Part shown: one piece after another, positions 9,754 to 18,472 of the stretch | Layout of the letters: the number at the start of each line of letters is the position of its first letter | Position numbering within the stretch: position 1 is the stretch's first letter | From: Aquimarina agarivorans | GTDB lineage: Bacteria > Bacteroidota > Bacteroidia > Flavobacteriales > Flavobacteriaceae | Reading direction: 5' to 3' | DNA: 64,000 nt | NCBI RefSeq assembly: GCF_000218485.1 | Contig: NZ_AFPB01000089.1 | Coordinates: 1-64,000, forward strand | Notes under the pieces: model-generated | The model's database searches: none | What the model was told of the DNA's origin: nothing | Seen by the model: only the letters and a program-made list of their open reading frames with translations | Position numbers and translations under genes: made by a program

Positions 9754-10848
9754 TTAAACATTAAAAAGGAAATGCATAACGTCACCATCCTTTACTACAT
9801 AATTTTTACCTTCAACATTCAATTTTCCTGCTTCGCGAGCTTTAGTTTCGCTACCTAAGGCAACATAATCAGAGTAAGCTATAACTTCAGCTCTAATAAA
9901 ACCTTTTTCAAAATCAGTATGTATTATACCTGCTGCTTGTGGTCCAGTAGCACCTATTGGAATGGTCCATGCCCGAACTTCTTTTTCTCCTGCGGTAAAA
10001 TAAGTTTGCTGATTTAATAATTTATAAGCTGCTCTAATTAAAACAGCCGCACCTGGCTCTTCCAGCCCAACATCTTGCAAAAACATTTGACGCTCTTCAT
10101 AATCTTCCAATTCATTAATATCAGCTTCAGTACCCACTGCTAAAATAATAACCTCAGCATTTTCATTAGCCACTGTTGCTTTTACTTTTTCAACATAAGC
10201 ATTTCCTGAAACTGCAGCCCCTTCATCTACATTACATACATACAACACTGGTTTATCGGTAATTAATTGCAATTGCGATACAATCTCTTCTCTTTCATCA
10301 TCTGTAAATTCAATAGCTCTTACCGAAATACCTCCTTCCAGTTGTTCTTTAATTTTTAAAAGAATAGCTTCTTCTTTTTGTGCCTCTTTATTTCCTGTAC
10401 GCGAAGCTCGCTTTACTTTATCTAATTTTTTTTCAACTGCATCAAGATCCTTCAACTGCAATTCAATATCAATAGTTTCTTTATCTCGAATTGGATCTAC
10501 GGATCCATCAACATGAACTATGTTATCATTGTCAAAACAACGCAACACATGGATAATGGCATCAGTTTCCCTAATGTTTGCTAAAAATTGATTCCCTAAC
10601 CCTTCTCCTTTACTGGCTCCTTTTACCAAACCTGCAATATCAACAATTTCAACCGTTGCTGGTATTACACGCTCCGGATTGACTAATGACTCCAATTTTT
10701 CTAACCTTGGATCCGGAACATTTACAACACCAACATTGGGTTCAATTGTACAAAATGGGAAATTAGCACTTTGTGCTTTTGCGTTAGATAAACAATTAAA
10801 TAATGTTGACTTTCCAACATTTGGTAATCCTACTATACCAGCTTTCAT
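9754..10848 (-). CDS. ychF: Redox-regulated ATPase YchF
   Basis: A 364-residue Obg-family P-loop protein found in nearly all bacteria. It binds ribosomes and prefers ATP to GTP. The G1 motif GLPNVGKST is at residues 7-15 and the G3 region DIAG at 70-73. The base-recognition motif is NVDE at 206-209 instead of NKxD, the change that gives YchF/OLA1 proteins ATP specificity. A coiled-coil-like segment (about 130-170) and a C-terminal TGS domain (about 280-364) complete the usual architecture, and the length is typical. The start is set by the conserved MKAGIVG opening. It stands alone on the minus strand. Confidence 0.97.
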   Translation of the reverse strand: MKAGIVGLPNVGKSTLFNCLSNAKAQSANFPFCTIEPNVGVVNVPDPRLEKLESLVNPERVIPATVEIVDIAGLVKGASKGEGLGNQFLANIRETDAIIHVLRCFDNDNIVHVDGSVDPIRDKETIDIELQLKDLDAVEKKLDKVKRASRTGNKEAQKEEAILLKIKEQLEGGISVRAIEFTDDEREEIVSQLQLITDKPVLYVCNVDEGAAVSGNAYVEKVKATVANENAEVIILAVGTEADINELEDYEERQMFLQDVGLEEPGAAVLIRAAYKLLNQQTYFTAGEKEVRAWTIPIGATGPQAAGIIHTDFEKGFIRAEVIAYSDYVALGSETKAREAGKLNVEGKNYVVKDGDVMHFLFNV

Positions 10849-11069
10849 TCGGTGTTGTTTTTAAATTGTTTCTAATACTTATAAGCGGTTAGAAAACAAT
10901 TTTTCTATTACGAGAATAATCTCAACTAAAAATATTTTCACTATGTGAATTAAACGACTGCAAATATAAGTGGCTTTAAGCTGGTATACAATGGAGCTTG
11001 AAATAATATTATCACTAATTTTAAATTTGAATAGTATTCTGAAAATCAATACATACTAAAATCAGATTT

Positions 11070-11489
11070 TTACTTTTTACGAAGCCAATATTGCGTTCTT
11101 CCCAATAACGAAAAACCTATATATCCTCTAACTTTTAATTTGTTAGTTGCTACCAATTCCAAATAACACTTGTATACGTTACCCGATTCAGGATCGGTAA
11201 TCGTTCCTCCATTATATTCATCTTCATCCTTTTCAAGATCTTCAATAATAACCATTCCTAAAATTTTTTGCCCTTTTTTATCCCCTTCACAAGCTTCACA
11301 AACCGCGTTTGGAGCTCCTTTAAATTTTTCAACTATTTTCCCAAAATACTGCTCATTCTTTTTGAAGATTTCTACAACCGATCGTTTTTCGCCTGTTTTA
11401 TCATCATAAGTTTCCCAATATCCTTCAATTTGCTGAGAAAAACCGACATTTATCCAAAAAAGCACACTCCATGCTACTAAAAATTTCAT
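11070..11489 (-). CDS. DUF2147 domain-containing secreted protein
   Basis: A 139-residue protein with a short signal peptide (about 1-18) and a single DUF2147 domain. The domain is recognisable from IEGYWETYDDKTGEKRSVVEI near the start and the closing RGYIGFSLLGRTQYWLR. Two cysteines (VCEACEG) sit in the middle loop. DUF2147 proteins are small periplasmic beta-barrel (lipocalin-like) proteins common in Bacteroidota and Proteobacteria; their function is unknown. It is monocistronic on the minus strand. Confidence 0.85.
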   Translation of the reverse strand: MKFLVAWSVLFWINVGFSQQIEGYWETYDDKTGEKRSVVEIFKKNEQYFGKIVEKFKGAPNAVCEACEGDKKGQKILGMVIIEDLEKDEDEYNGGTITDPESGNVYKCYLELVATNKLKVRGYIGFSLLGRTQYWLRKK

Positions 11490-11608
11490 ACTGTAAATCG
11501 TTTATTTATTTAAAGAAATGAAAATACTATTATTTACAACTAACTTTAAATGACTTCATGTTTTTTTATTGTTAACAAAAATAATTTCACATCGTTTTAA
11601 TTTTTCTG

Positions 11609-11639
11609 TTTGAAATCATGAAGATAAAGCTTAGATTTG
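11609..11639 (+). promoter_or_regulatory. Bacteroidota-type promoter of tRNA-Ser
   Basis: TTTG at 11609-11612 and TAGATTTG at 11632-11639 are 19 bases apart. This matches the -33 TTTG / -7 TAnnTTTG consensus of the Bacteroidota primary sigma factor. The tRNA begins 17 bases downstream. Confidence 0.8.
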
Positions 11640-11656
11640 CGCCCTTACAATTTTAA

Positions 11657-11744
11657 AGAGAGGTGGCCGAGTGGTCGAAGGCGCACGCCTGGAAAGTGTG
11701 TATACACCAAAAGTGTATCGAGGGTTCGAATCCCTTCCTCTCTG
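11657..11744 (+). tRNA. tRNA-Ser (anticodon GGA)
   Basis: An 88-nt tRNA. The acceptor arms AGAGAGG (11657-11663) and CCTCTCT (11737-11743) pair fully and are followed by discriminator G. The anticodon stem CACGC/GTGTG encloses the loop CTGGAAA, giving anticodon GGA at 11691-11693 (reads UCC/UCU). A long variable arm at about 11701-11719, typical of class II tRNAs, separates it from a T-arm with TTCGAAT. CCA is not encoded. Confidence 0.96.
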
Positions 11745-11763
11745 CTAAAGCTTTCCTAATTAA

Positions 11764-11792
11764 AACCTCCTTATTCAACAGGAGGTTTTTTT
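11764..11792 (+). terminator. Terminator after tRNA-Ser
   Basis: AACCTCC (11764-11770) pairs with GGAGGTT (11781-11787) and is followed by a T run. It lies 20 bases past the tRNA. Confidence 0.85.
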
Positions 11793-11984
11793 ATACATCA
11801 ACTTTTTTAGCTATTGAGCAACTGATAACTTCACCTGAATAGTATTTTCACATATAAAATGAAAATCACGATCCTAATTAGTTTGCTTTTAGTAAAATGA
11901 ACCATTTCCTGAATTTAGCTAGGTCATTCTTCCGAAATCAAAAGCAATTACTAAAAGCAATCAACTCTTAAATAAATGTTAAAG

Positions 11985-12021
11985 CACACAAATATAATAG
12001 TAATACTATTATATTTGTGTG
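11985..12021. promoter_or_regulatory. Perfect 37-bp palindrome, probable TetR operator overlapping the promoter
   Basis: The arms 11985-12002 and 12004-12021 are exact reverse complements (18 bp each, one central A). The right arm contains TATATTTG (12010-12017), a match to the -7 element TAnnTTTG, and ends 14 bases before the regulator start codon. Position and symmetry suggest an autoregulatory binding site for the TetR-family protein that follows. The symmetry is seen directly; the binding is inferred. Confidence 0.75.
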
Positions 12022-12035
12022 TATAATATATTTAA

Positions 12036-12711
12036 ATGGACGGGTTACTTGTAAATATTAAAATTAGCGTAAATGAAAAAATTTACCTTAAAGATCCAGA
12101 AAGCTCAGCCTTAGGAAAGCGTATTTTAAAACACAGTATCGAATTAATTCACGCGATCGGTTTTGAGAACTTCAATTTTAAAAAGTTAGGGAATGAAATT
12201 GGCTCAAATGAAAGTTCCATTTACAGGTATTTTGAAAACAAACACAAGCTTTTACTTTACCTGACTTCATGGTACTGGGGTTGGTTGGAATATAAATTAG
12301 TTTTTTCTACTAACGGTATTTCAAATACTGCGGACAAATTAGTGCGAGCGATCGAGATTATTTGTGATGTCATTCAGGAAGACTCGCGTTTTTCGCACAT
12401 AAATGAAGTAAAACTTAGCCAAATTTTAATTTCCGAATACAGTAAATCCTACCTAACCAAGGAAGTAGACACTGAAAACAAAGAAGGTTATTTTTCCATT
12501 TATAAACGACTTATCATTCGAGTAAAAGAAATGATAGAAAACGTTAACCCTACATACCAATATCCAGCATCTTTAGCAAGTTCAGTTGTTGAAGGTGCTT
12601 TACATCAACATTTTTTTAAGAGAACATTTCCCCTCAATTACCGATTGTTCTGACACAAAAACAACCACTTCCTTTTACTGCGATTTAGTTTTAAAAACAA
12701 TAATAAAATAG
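12036..12711 (+). CDS. TetR/AcrR family transcriptional regulator (frameshifted near the 3' end)
   Basis: A DNA-binding repressor-type protein. The uninterrupted frame is 205 residues and stops at 12653. An N-terminal helix-turn-helix (about 25-75) has the TetR signature SNESSIYRYFENKHKLL; the rest is a helical ligand-binding domain. A T7 run at 12611-12617 appears to hold one extra base. Reading it as T6 continues the protein as LREHFPSITDCSD and on to a stop at 12709-12711, giving 224 residues and ending just 6 bases before the ABC gene. I take the longer form as the intended gene. It is first in a regulator-ABC-HlyD-TolC array and lies just behind a perfect palindrome, so it probably controls the exporter. 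The ligand is unknown. Confidence 0.82.
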
Positions 12712-12717
12712 CTAACT

Positions 12718-14397
12718 ATGATTACAGAATCTAAAACTCCATGGCAACGCTTTACTAGTTTACTGGAACTAGACCGAAAAGATATCCGCCAGATATTTTA
12801 CTATGCTATTTTTGCTGGTTTGGTCGCCTTAACACTTCCGTTAGGAATTCAGGCCATAATTAATTTAATTCAAGGAGCACAAGTAAGTAGTTCCTGGGTA
12901 ATACTTGTGGTACTAGTTACCGTTGGAGTTGCCTTTCAGGGAATATTACAATTAATGCAACTGCGTATTTTAGAAAATATGCAGCAAAAAATATTTGCTC
13001 GTGCCTCATTTGAATTTACTTACCGTTTTCCAAAAATTAAGCTTGAAGAATTACGAAATCATTATCCACCAGAGTTAGCCAATCGTTTTTTTGATATTTT
13101 AACCGTACAAAAAGGATTATCGAAAATACTAATTGATTTTCCAGCGGCAGGCTTACAAATTATTTTTGGGTTGATATTATTATCCTTTTATCACACCTTT
13201 TTTATCCTTTATGGATTTCTTTTAATAGGACTTATATACATTGTATTTACATTAACAGCCAAAAAGGGTATGGATACCAGTCTTAAAGAATCCAAAGGAA
13301 AGTATAAAGTTGCACATTGGATACAAGAGGTAGCGCGTTCATTAATTAGTTTCAAAATTTCAAGCAAAACTACCTTGGTGCTTGAACGTAATGATAAACT
13401 AACGTTAGACTATATTAACGCGCGCGAAAGTCACTTTAGGATTTTAATGATTCAGTTTGCTCAAATGATTGGTTTCAAAATTTTGGTTACCGCTGGATTA
13501 CTAATTATTGGAGGTCTATTGGTACTTAATCAGCAAATGAATATTGGACAATTTGTTGCTGCCGAAATTATTATTTTATTGGTCATTGGTTCGGTTGAAA
13601 AACTAATTAAAGGTTTAGAATCATTTTACGATGTCCTTACTTCTTTAGAAAAAATTGGACAGGTTGTAGATAAAGAATTGGATAATGAAGACGGTGTAAA
13701 TCCTTTTGATACTACTCAAACTACACTTAATGTGGAGCTTGACGAAATTAAATTTACTTCCGCAGATGGTAAAGAAATTATACGATCAGCTAATTTAACT
13801 ATTATTGAAAAAGATCGAATTCTTTTATTGGGAGCTACTGGTTCAGGAAAATCTACTTTATTCAAAATTATTTCAGGTCTTATTCCTCCTACTAACGGTG
13901 TACTATATATAAATGACACCTCAATCCGTGCCATTTCATTAGAAGATTTCCGTACCGAAATTGGAGTTGTTCTTCCTGAGCAATTGCCTTTTGAAGGCAC
14001 CATTCTTGAAAATATTACACTAGGTAACGCTAATATTTCTCAGGAGCGTTTGCATTGGACCTTAAAAAATACAGGATTATTGAGCTTTATTAAAGAACAA
14101 CCAAAAGGCATACACACGCAAATACAGTCGGATGGATTGCACATTCCTTATAAAATTGCTAAGCGATTGGTGCTGGCTAGGGCAATAGTTACCAAACCAA
14201 AATTGTTATTACTAAAAGATGCTTTGGAAGATTTTGAAACCCAAGAAGCTAAAGATATTATCGACTTTTTAGTCGCCCCTGAAAGACCTTGGGCACTATT
14301 TATTGCCAGCCGAAGCTCGCTTTGGGACAATAAATGTAACAAAACAGTAGAGTTAAAAGACGGAGTTTTAATTACTAAATCGGATACAAATGCTTAA
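12718..14397 (+). CDS. ABC transporter permease/ATP-binding protein with degenerate nucleotide-binding domain
   Basis: A 559-residue half-transporter of the type I exporter fold. About six transmembrane segments lie in the first 300 residues, and the nucleotide-binding domain covers about 330-559. The Walker A GATGSGKST (about 372-380) is intact. The rest of the active site is not: the signature LSGGQ is replaced by HIPYK, Walker B reads LLLLKDALED rather than LLLLDEP, the H-loop histidine is serine (IASRSS), and the Q-loop reads VLPEQLPF. It should bind nucleotide but may hydrolyse it poorly or act with a second subunit. There is no peptidase domain. The gene overlaps the HlyD gene by 8 bases, so the exporter is translated as one unit. 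The cargo is unknown. Confidence 0.85.
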   Translation: MITESKTPWQRFTSLLELDRKDIRQIFYYAIFAGLVALTLPLGIQAIINLIQGAQVSSSWVILVVLVTVGVAFQGILQLMQLRILENMQQKIFARASFEFTYRFPKIKLEELRNHYPPELANRFFDILTVQKGLSKILIDFPAAGLQIIFGLILLSFYHTFFILYGFLLIGLIYIVFTLTAKKGMDTSLKESKGKYKVAHWIQEVARSLISFKISSKTTLVLERNDKLTLDYINARESHFRILMIQFAQMIGFKILVTAGLLIIGGLLVLNQQMNIGQFVAAEIIILLVIGSVEKLIKGLESFYDVLTSLEKIGQVVDKELDNEDGVNPFDTTQTTLNVELDEIKFTSADGKEIIRSANLTIIEKDRILLLGATGSGKSTLFKIISGLIPPTNGVLYINDTSIRAISLEDFRTEIGVVLPEQLPFEGTILENITLGNANISQERLHWTLKNTGLLSFIKEQPKGIHTQIQSDGLHIPYKIAKRLVLARAIVTKPKLLLLKDALEDFETQEAKDIIDFLVAPERPWALFIASRSSLWDNKCNKTVELKDGVLITKSDTNA

Positions 14398-15769
14398 TAT
14401 TTCACACAACCAACTGAAAAAGAAAATACCGTTAGAAAGGTTTGAAGCATACCGAGCGGCAACCAAAACTGACCAATACAAATATTTTAATCGTTTTTTG
14501 GGTGCAACTGCTATAGTGGGTTTTGTATGCTTGTTTTTACCTTGGACTCAAAATGTGTCTGGTAAGGGTTATGTTACCACCTTAACCCCTGACCAACGAC
14601 CGCAAACCATACAATCACCCATTCCTGGGAAAATAGAAAAATGGTTTATTCGCGAAGGTGATTTTGTTAAAAAAGGAGATACTATTCTTTTTATTTCCGA
14701 AGTAAAAAATGAATACATGGATCCGCGCCTAGTTGAGCGTACCAATACACAACGCGAAGCCAAAAGTAAATCCGTACTTTCATACATTGAAAAAACAAAA
14801 GCACTAGATAATCAAGTTGGCGCTTTACAAAATGAACGTCAATTAAAATTAAATCAGGCTAAAAATAAATTAAAGCAAGCTAAACTCAAGGTAATTAGTG
14901 ATAGTACTGATTTTGTAGCCGTTAAAAACAATTATGACATTACCAAAAGGCAGTATGATCGTACTTTAATCCTCCAGTCCGAAGGGTTAAAAGCAGTTAC
15001 CGATGTGGAACAAAAACGCTTAAAACTACAGGAAATGCAAGCCAAATTAATTTCGCAAGAAAATAAATTATTGGTAAGCCGAAATGAAATTTTTAATGCG
15101 CAACTGGAAATTAGCAGAACCTCTAATGAATATGCTAACAAAATATCCAAATCACGAAGCGATAAATTCACTGCCGAATCCAATCAATTTGATGCTGAAG
15201 CCCAAGTTTCCAAATTAGAAACACAAACAGCCAATTATAGCTTACGCAACCAACTTTATTACATTACGGCACCGCAGGATGGATTTATAAATAAAGCAAT
15301 ACGCAGCGGTATTGGCGAAACATTTAAAGAAGGTGAAAAATTAGTTAATATCATGCCCTCCAATTATGACTTGGCAGTGGAAACTTACGTACGACCGATA
15401 GATTTGCCTTTAATTCACCTTAATGAAGATATCCGAATACAATTTGATGGTTGGCCTGCTATATTTTTTAGCGGATGGCCAAATGCTTCCTATGGAACAT
15501 ACGGAGGAAAAGTAGTTGCCGTGGAAACTTTTATTAGCGATAATGGGAAGTTTAGAGTACTCATTGCACCAAATAAAGATGACCATAGTTGGCCTGATAA
15601 ATTAAGGCCTGGTTCTGGTGCAATTACTATTGCTTTACTAGAAAATGTACCTCTTTGGTATGAACTATGGCGACAATTAAATGGCTTCCCACCTAATTAC
15701 TACGTTCCCGAAGATGGCGCTAAAAAGGATAAAAGCGATATTAAAAAACTTAAAAAAGCTGTAAAATAA
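14390..15769 (+). CDS. HlyD family membrane fusion protein (periplasmic adaptor)
   Basis: A 459-residue adaptor that would link the ABC protein to the outer-membrane channel. One N-terminal transmembrane helix (about 40-60) anchors it in the inner membrane. A lipoyl-like half-domain follows (SPIPGKIEKWFIREGDFVKKG, about 77-97). A long coiled-coil hairpin covers about 120-285, and the second lipoyl half (ITAPQDGFINK) and a beta-barrel domain come after. The start overlaps the ABC stop by 8 bases, and the stop shares its last A with the TolC start codon. This tight coupling implies a stoichiometric complex. A highly basic tail (KKDKSDIKKLKKAVK) ends the protein. Confidence 0.9.
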   Translation: MLNISHNQLKKKIPLERFEAYRAATKTDQYKYFNRFLGATAIVGFVCLFLPWTQNVSGKGYVTTLTPDQRPQTIQSPIPGKIEKWFIREGDFVKKGDTILFISEVKNEYMDPRLVERTNTQREAKSKSVLSYIEKTKALDNQVGALQNERQLKLNQAKNKLKQAKLKVISDSTDFVAVKNNYDITKRQYDRTLILQSEGLKAVTDVEQKRLKLQEMQAKLISQENKLLVSRNEIFNAQLEISRTSNEYANKISKSRSDKFTAESNQFDAEAQVSKLETQTANYSLRNQLYYITAPQDGFINKAIRSGIGETFKEGEKLVNIMPSNYDLAVETYVRPIDLPLIHLNEDIRIQFDGWPAIFFSGWPNASYGTYGGKVVAVETFISDNGKFRVLIAPNKDDHSWPDKLRPGSGAITIALLENVPLWYELWRQLNGFPPNYYVPEDGAKKDKSDIKKLKKAVK

Positions 15770-17187
15770 TGAAGCAATTTTTTTTCCAATTCTCGGTCAT
15801 ATTTATGTTGCTCTGTAAAACGTTTTGTACAGCTCAAAAAATAACAATACCACCAACTGAAATTTTTAGTTATCAGGAGTTTTTAAGTTTTGTTAAAAAA
15901 CACCATCCAGTAATAAAGCAAGCCAATTTAAACCTAAGTATGGGAGAGGCTAAATTATTAAAATCCAGAGGTGGTTTTGATCCTAAAATTGAAGTTGATT
16001 ACCAAAATAAAGAATTTAAAAAACAGGAATATTACGATATTTTAAGCGCTACATTTAAAATTCCTACATGGTATGGTATTGAGTTTAAAGCCAATTTTGA
16101 AGAAAATACGGGGGTGTTTCTGAATCCGCAAAACAATGTGCCCGATAACGGACTTTATAGTGCTGGTGTTAGTGTATCAGCACTTGAAGGGCTTTTGATT
16201 AATGATCGAATGGCTACTTTAAAAAAGGCCAAATACTTTTTAGAACAATCAAGAGCAGAACGAACGTTGCTTACCAACGAATTAATTTACCAAGCTACAT
16301 TAGCCTATTTTAATTGGATAAAAGCAACTACAGAGGAAACTATTTTTGAAAATTCATTAAAAAATGCTGAAATACGTTTTAACGCTACTAAACGTAGAGT
16401 TGAAACTGGCGATAAAGCCGTAATAGATTCGATTGAGGCAAAAATTACTTTTCAAAATAGAGGTTTAGGTTTGGAAGCCGCTAAATTGAAAAGAATAAAA
16501 AGTGCTTTCAAAGTAAGTAATTTTCTATGGTTAAATGACATTCCTTTGGAATTACAACCCAACGTAAGACCTAATGTTCCTGAAATTTCAGTTATCAATT
16601 CATTATTGCAAATCAATCAGCCTGAAGCTGATAGCTTACTTTTGGAAAACCATCCAAAAATACAATCCTTAAATTTTAAAATTGAAAGTCTAAATGTCGA
16701 TCGAAGGTTAAAACTTAATAAGTTACTCCCAAAACTTGATTTAAATTACAATTTTATTAGTAGCTCGCCTGAGCAAATTGACACTTTTAATCAAAGAGAA
16801 TATAAAGCAGGCATTAAATTTAGTACTCCCCTATTTTTGCGTAAAGAAAGGGGTGATTTACGATTATCAAAATTTAAATTACAGGATGCAAACTTTGAGC
16901 TTAATGCACAAACACTGGCCATTAGAAATAAAATCAATATTGCTTACGCAGAAATTAATTCACTAGACAAACAATTTATTTTAATTGAAGATATGGTTAT
17001 TAATTACAGAACCATGCTAGCGGCTGAAGAACGTAAATTCTTTTTAGGTGAAAGCTCCTTATTTTTAGTGAATTCTCGGGAACAAAAATTAATCGATTCG
17101 CAATTAAAGCAAAATGAAATTCAAGTCAAATTATTAAATACCAGAGCTAAATTATTTAATAGTCTTGGGCTTTCGCCAGAAGAATAA
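15769..17187 (+). CDS. TolC family outer-membrane efflux protein
   Basis: A 472-residue outer-membrane channel subunit, the third part of the tripartite exporter. A signal peptide (about 1-23, cut near CTAQ) precedes two repeated TolC-type halves of long helices with beta strands. The first repeat is recognisable from FLSFVKKHHPVIKQANLNL (about 38-56), and a KAGIKFSTPLFLRKERGDLRLS stretch carries the second-half strand. The length is usual for the family. Translation starts within the HlyD stop codon (TAATG). No terminator is evident after it; an AT-rich region without genes follows. Confidence 0.9.
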   Translation: MKQFFFQFSVIFMLLCKTFCTAQKITIPPTEIFSYQEFLSFVKKHHPVIKQANLNLSMGEAKLLKSRGGFDPKIEVDYQNKEFKKQEYYDILSATFKIPTWYGIEFKANFEENTGVFLNPQNNVPDNGLYSAGVSVSALEGLLINDRMATLKKAKYFLEQSRAERTLLTNELIYQATLAYFNWIKATTEETIFENSLKNAEIRFNATKRRVETGDKAVIDSIEAKITFQNRGLGLEAAKLKRIKSAFKVSNFLWLNDIPLELQPNVRPNVPEISVINSLLQINQPEADSLLLENHPKIQSLNFKIESLNVDRRLKLNKLLPKLDLNYNFISSSPEQIDTFNQREYKAGIKFSTPLFLRKERGDLRLSKFKLQDANFELNAQTLAIRNKINIAYAEINSLDKQFILIEDMVINYRTMLAAEERKFFLGESSLFLVNSREQKLIDSQLKQNEIQVKLLNTRAKLFNSLGLSPEE

Positions 17188-17806
17188 TTGGCTAAATTTA
17201 AATATTTAATTCTTTTTTTTGGGGAAAAAGTACAGCACCGATAGATACTTTAAAAAGGTTCCTTAAAAATCTTAAAATCCTTTGATGTTCACCTAAATTA
17301 AAAGAAAAAGTAGAAATGATTTAAACCATTTCTAACAGTAAACTAATTTCCCGTTTAAATAGTGCTTATTTTCATGATTATTCAAAGACAGAGTCAGTAT
17401 TATTTATGCTCTAAAACTGTTTATGACGCTATTTGATCTTTAAAATATTAGACCAAAATACCACAAGCAAAATATTATAATTCAATTACCTTTAGCTATA
17501 AAATTCTATTTTGTAGTATCACCTTTATCATCCTCACTCGGAGTAAATAATTATAGCTACAAAGGAACCTATTACTATATTCTCAAATTAAGTCCTCTTT
17601 ATTTTTAACTCCAGTAGTTTTTTGTTAATAATTATCTAAATCGGAATTTTTAAGAATCAAAATCAAATTACTAGCTTTTTTGATTACAAAAAACAAAATC
17701 GATTATTAAATTTACCCCTTGCTAAAATTATGTTAATTTATTAAAAAACGAACCTGTATTGGTTGCTTTAGGTTCGCTATAAATTACATACAAATTAAAA
17801 ATTATT
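17188..17806. other. Gene-free AT-rich region
   Basis: There is no open frame with coding character on either strand. The only structure noticed is a small hairpin at 17749-17776 (CGAACCT/AGGTTCG), about 30 bases before the next start codon, which may belong to that gene's leader. Confidence 0.5.
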
Positions 17807-18346
17807 ATGAAAAAGAAAATGATTACTGCTAGCTTACTAACTATATGCATGTTACTAATGCTAACACAATGCAGGGCTGTAAGAACGCTCAACGCAATTA
17901 GAACATCCAAACTAGAAATTGATGTATTAAGCCAAGATGAAAAAGAAGTTTATTTCTTTTCAATGATTCATGTAGGGAAAGCTGATTTTTATAAAAAAGT
18001 AAGAGAGCATATTAAAAAACTTAAGCAAGATGGTGCTGTGCTTTTTTACGAACAAATAAAAGGATCAGATGAATTATCGGTTAAAGATTCGTTAAAGTTT
18101 GCAAAAATTAAAGGAGAATTAGGTAAGTCTGAAGATTACAAGAAAATTTTTGAAGAAGAACTTGGATGGAAACTTGAAGGTCAAGACAATGATTCTTTTT
18201 TAAATATTGTAAATTCTAAAGATTACAATGTAGATTTAAATGTGAAGGAAATTTATGGGGCATTACACAAAAAAGGATTATTAAAAGAACTAAAAAAAGT
18301 AAATAAAAACTGGAAAATCACAAATAGCTATAATGCCAGTTTTTAA
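17807..18346 (+). CDS. Putative lipoprotein, TraB/GumN-like, possibly shortened
   Basis: A 179-residue protein with a signal sequence whose LLMLTQC end (cysteine about 22) resembles a lipobox, so it is probably a lipoprotein. The stretch VYFFSMIHVGKADFYKKV (about 47-64) followed by GAVLFYEQIKG resembles the start of TraB/GumN-like proteins, which usually have an IGMxHVG-like motif and run to about 280-300 residues. This one ends much earlier in a lysine-rich tail, so it may be a truncated relative. I do not assign a function. It stands alone, between gene-free DNA and a bidirectional terminator. Confidence 0.6.
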   Translation: MKKKMITASLLTICMLLMLTQCRAVRTLNAIRTSKLEIDVLSQDEKEVYFFSMIHVGKADFYKKVREHIKKLKQDGAVLFYEQIKGSDELSVKDSLKFAKIKGELGKSEDYKKIFEEELGWKLEGQDNDSFLNIVNSKDYNVDLNVKEIYGALHKKGLLKELKKVNKNWKITNSYNASF

Positions 18347-18388
18347 TTAACTAAACGTATAAAACTAAGCTTTTTTGTTAAATATAAT

Positions 18389-18422
18389 AAACATTAGCAT
18401 GGCTAAAGCTGCGTTAATGTTT
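18389..18422. terminator. Bidirectional terminator between convergent genes
   Basis: AAACATTAGCATGGC pairs imperfectly with GCTGCGTTAATGTTT around a TAAA loop (15-bp stem with wobble pairs and one mismatch). It lies between the stops of the lipoprotein-like gene and the LpxR-family gene. Confidence 0.55.
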
Positions 18423-18472
18423 TATTGAAAAAATTAAGCAGCAGATAAAATATAAGGAAAGGTGCGCCAAAA

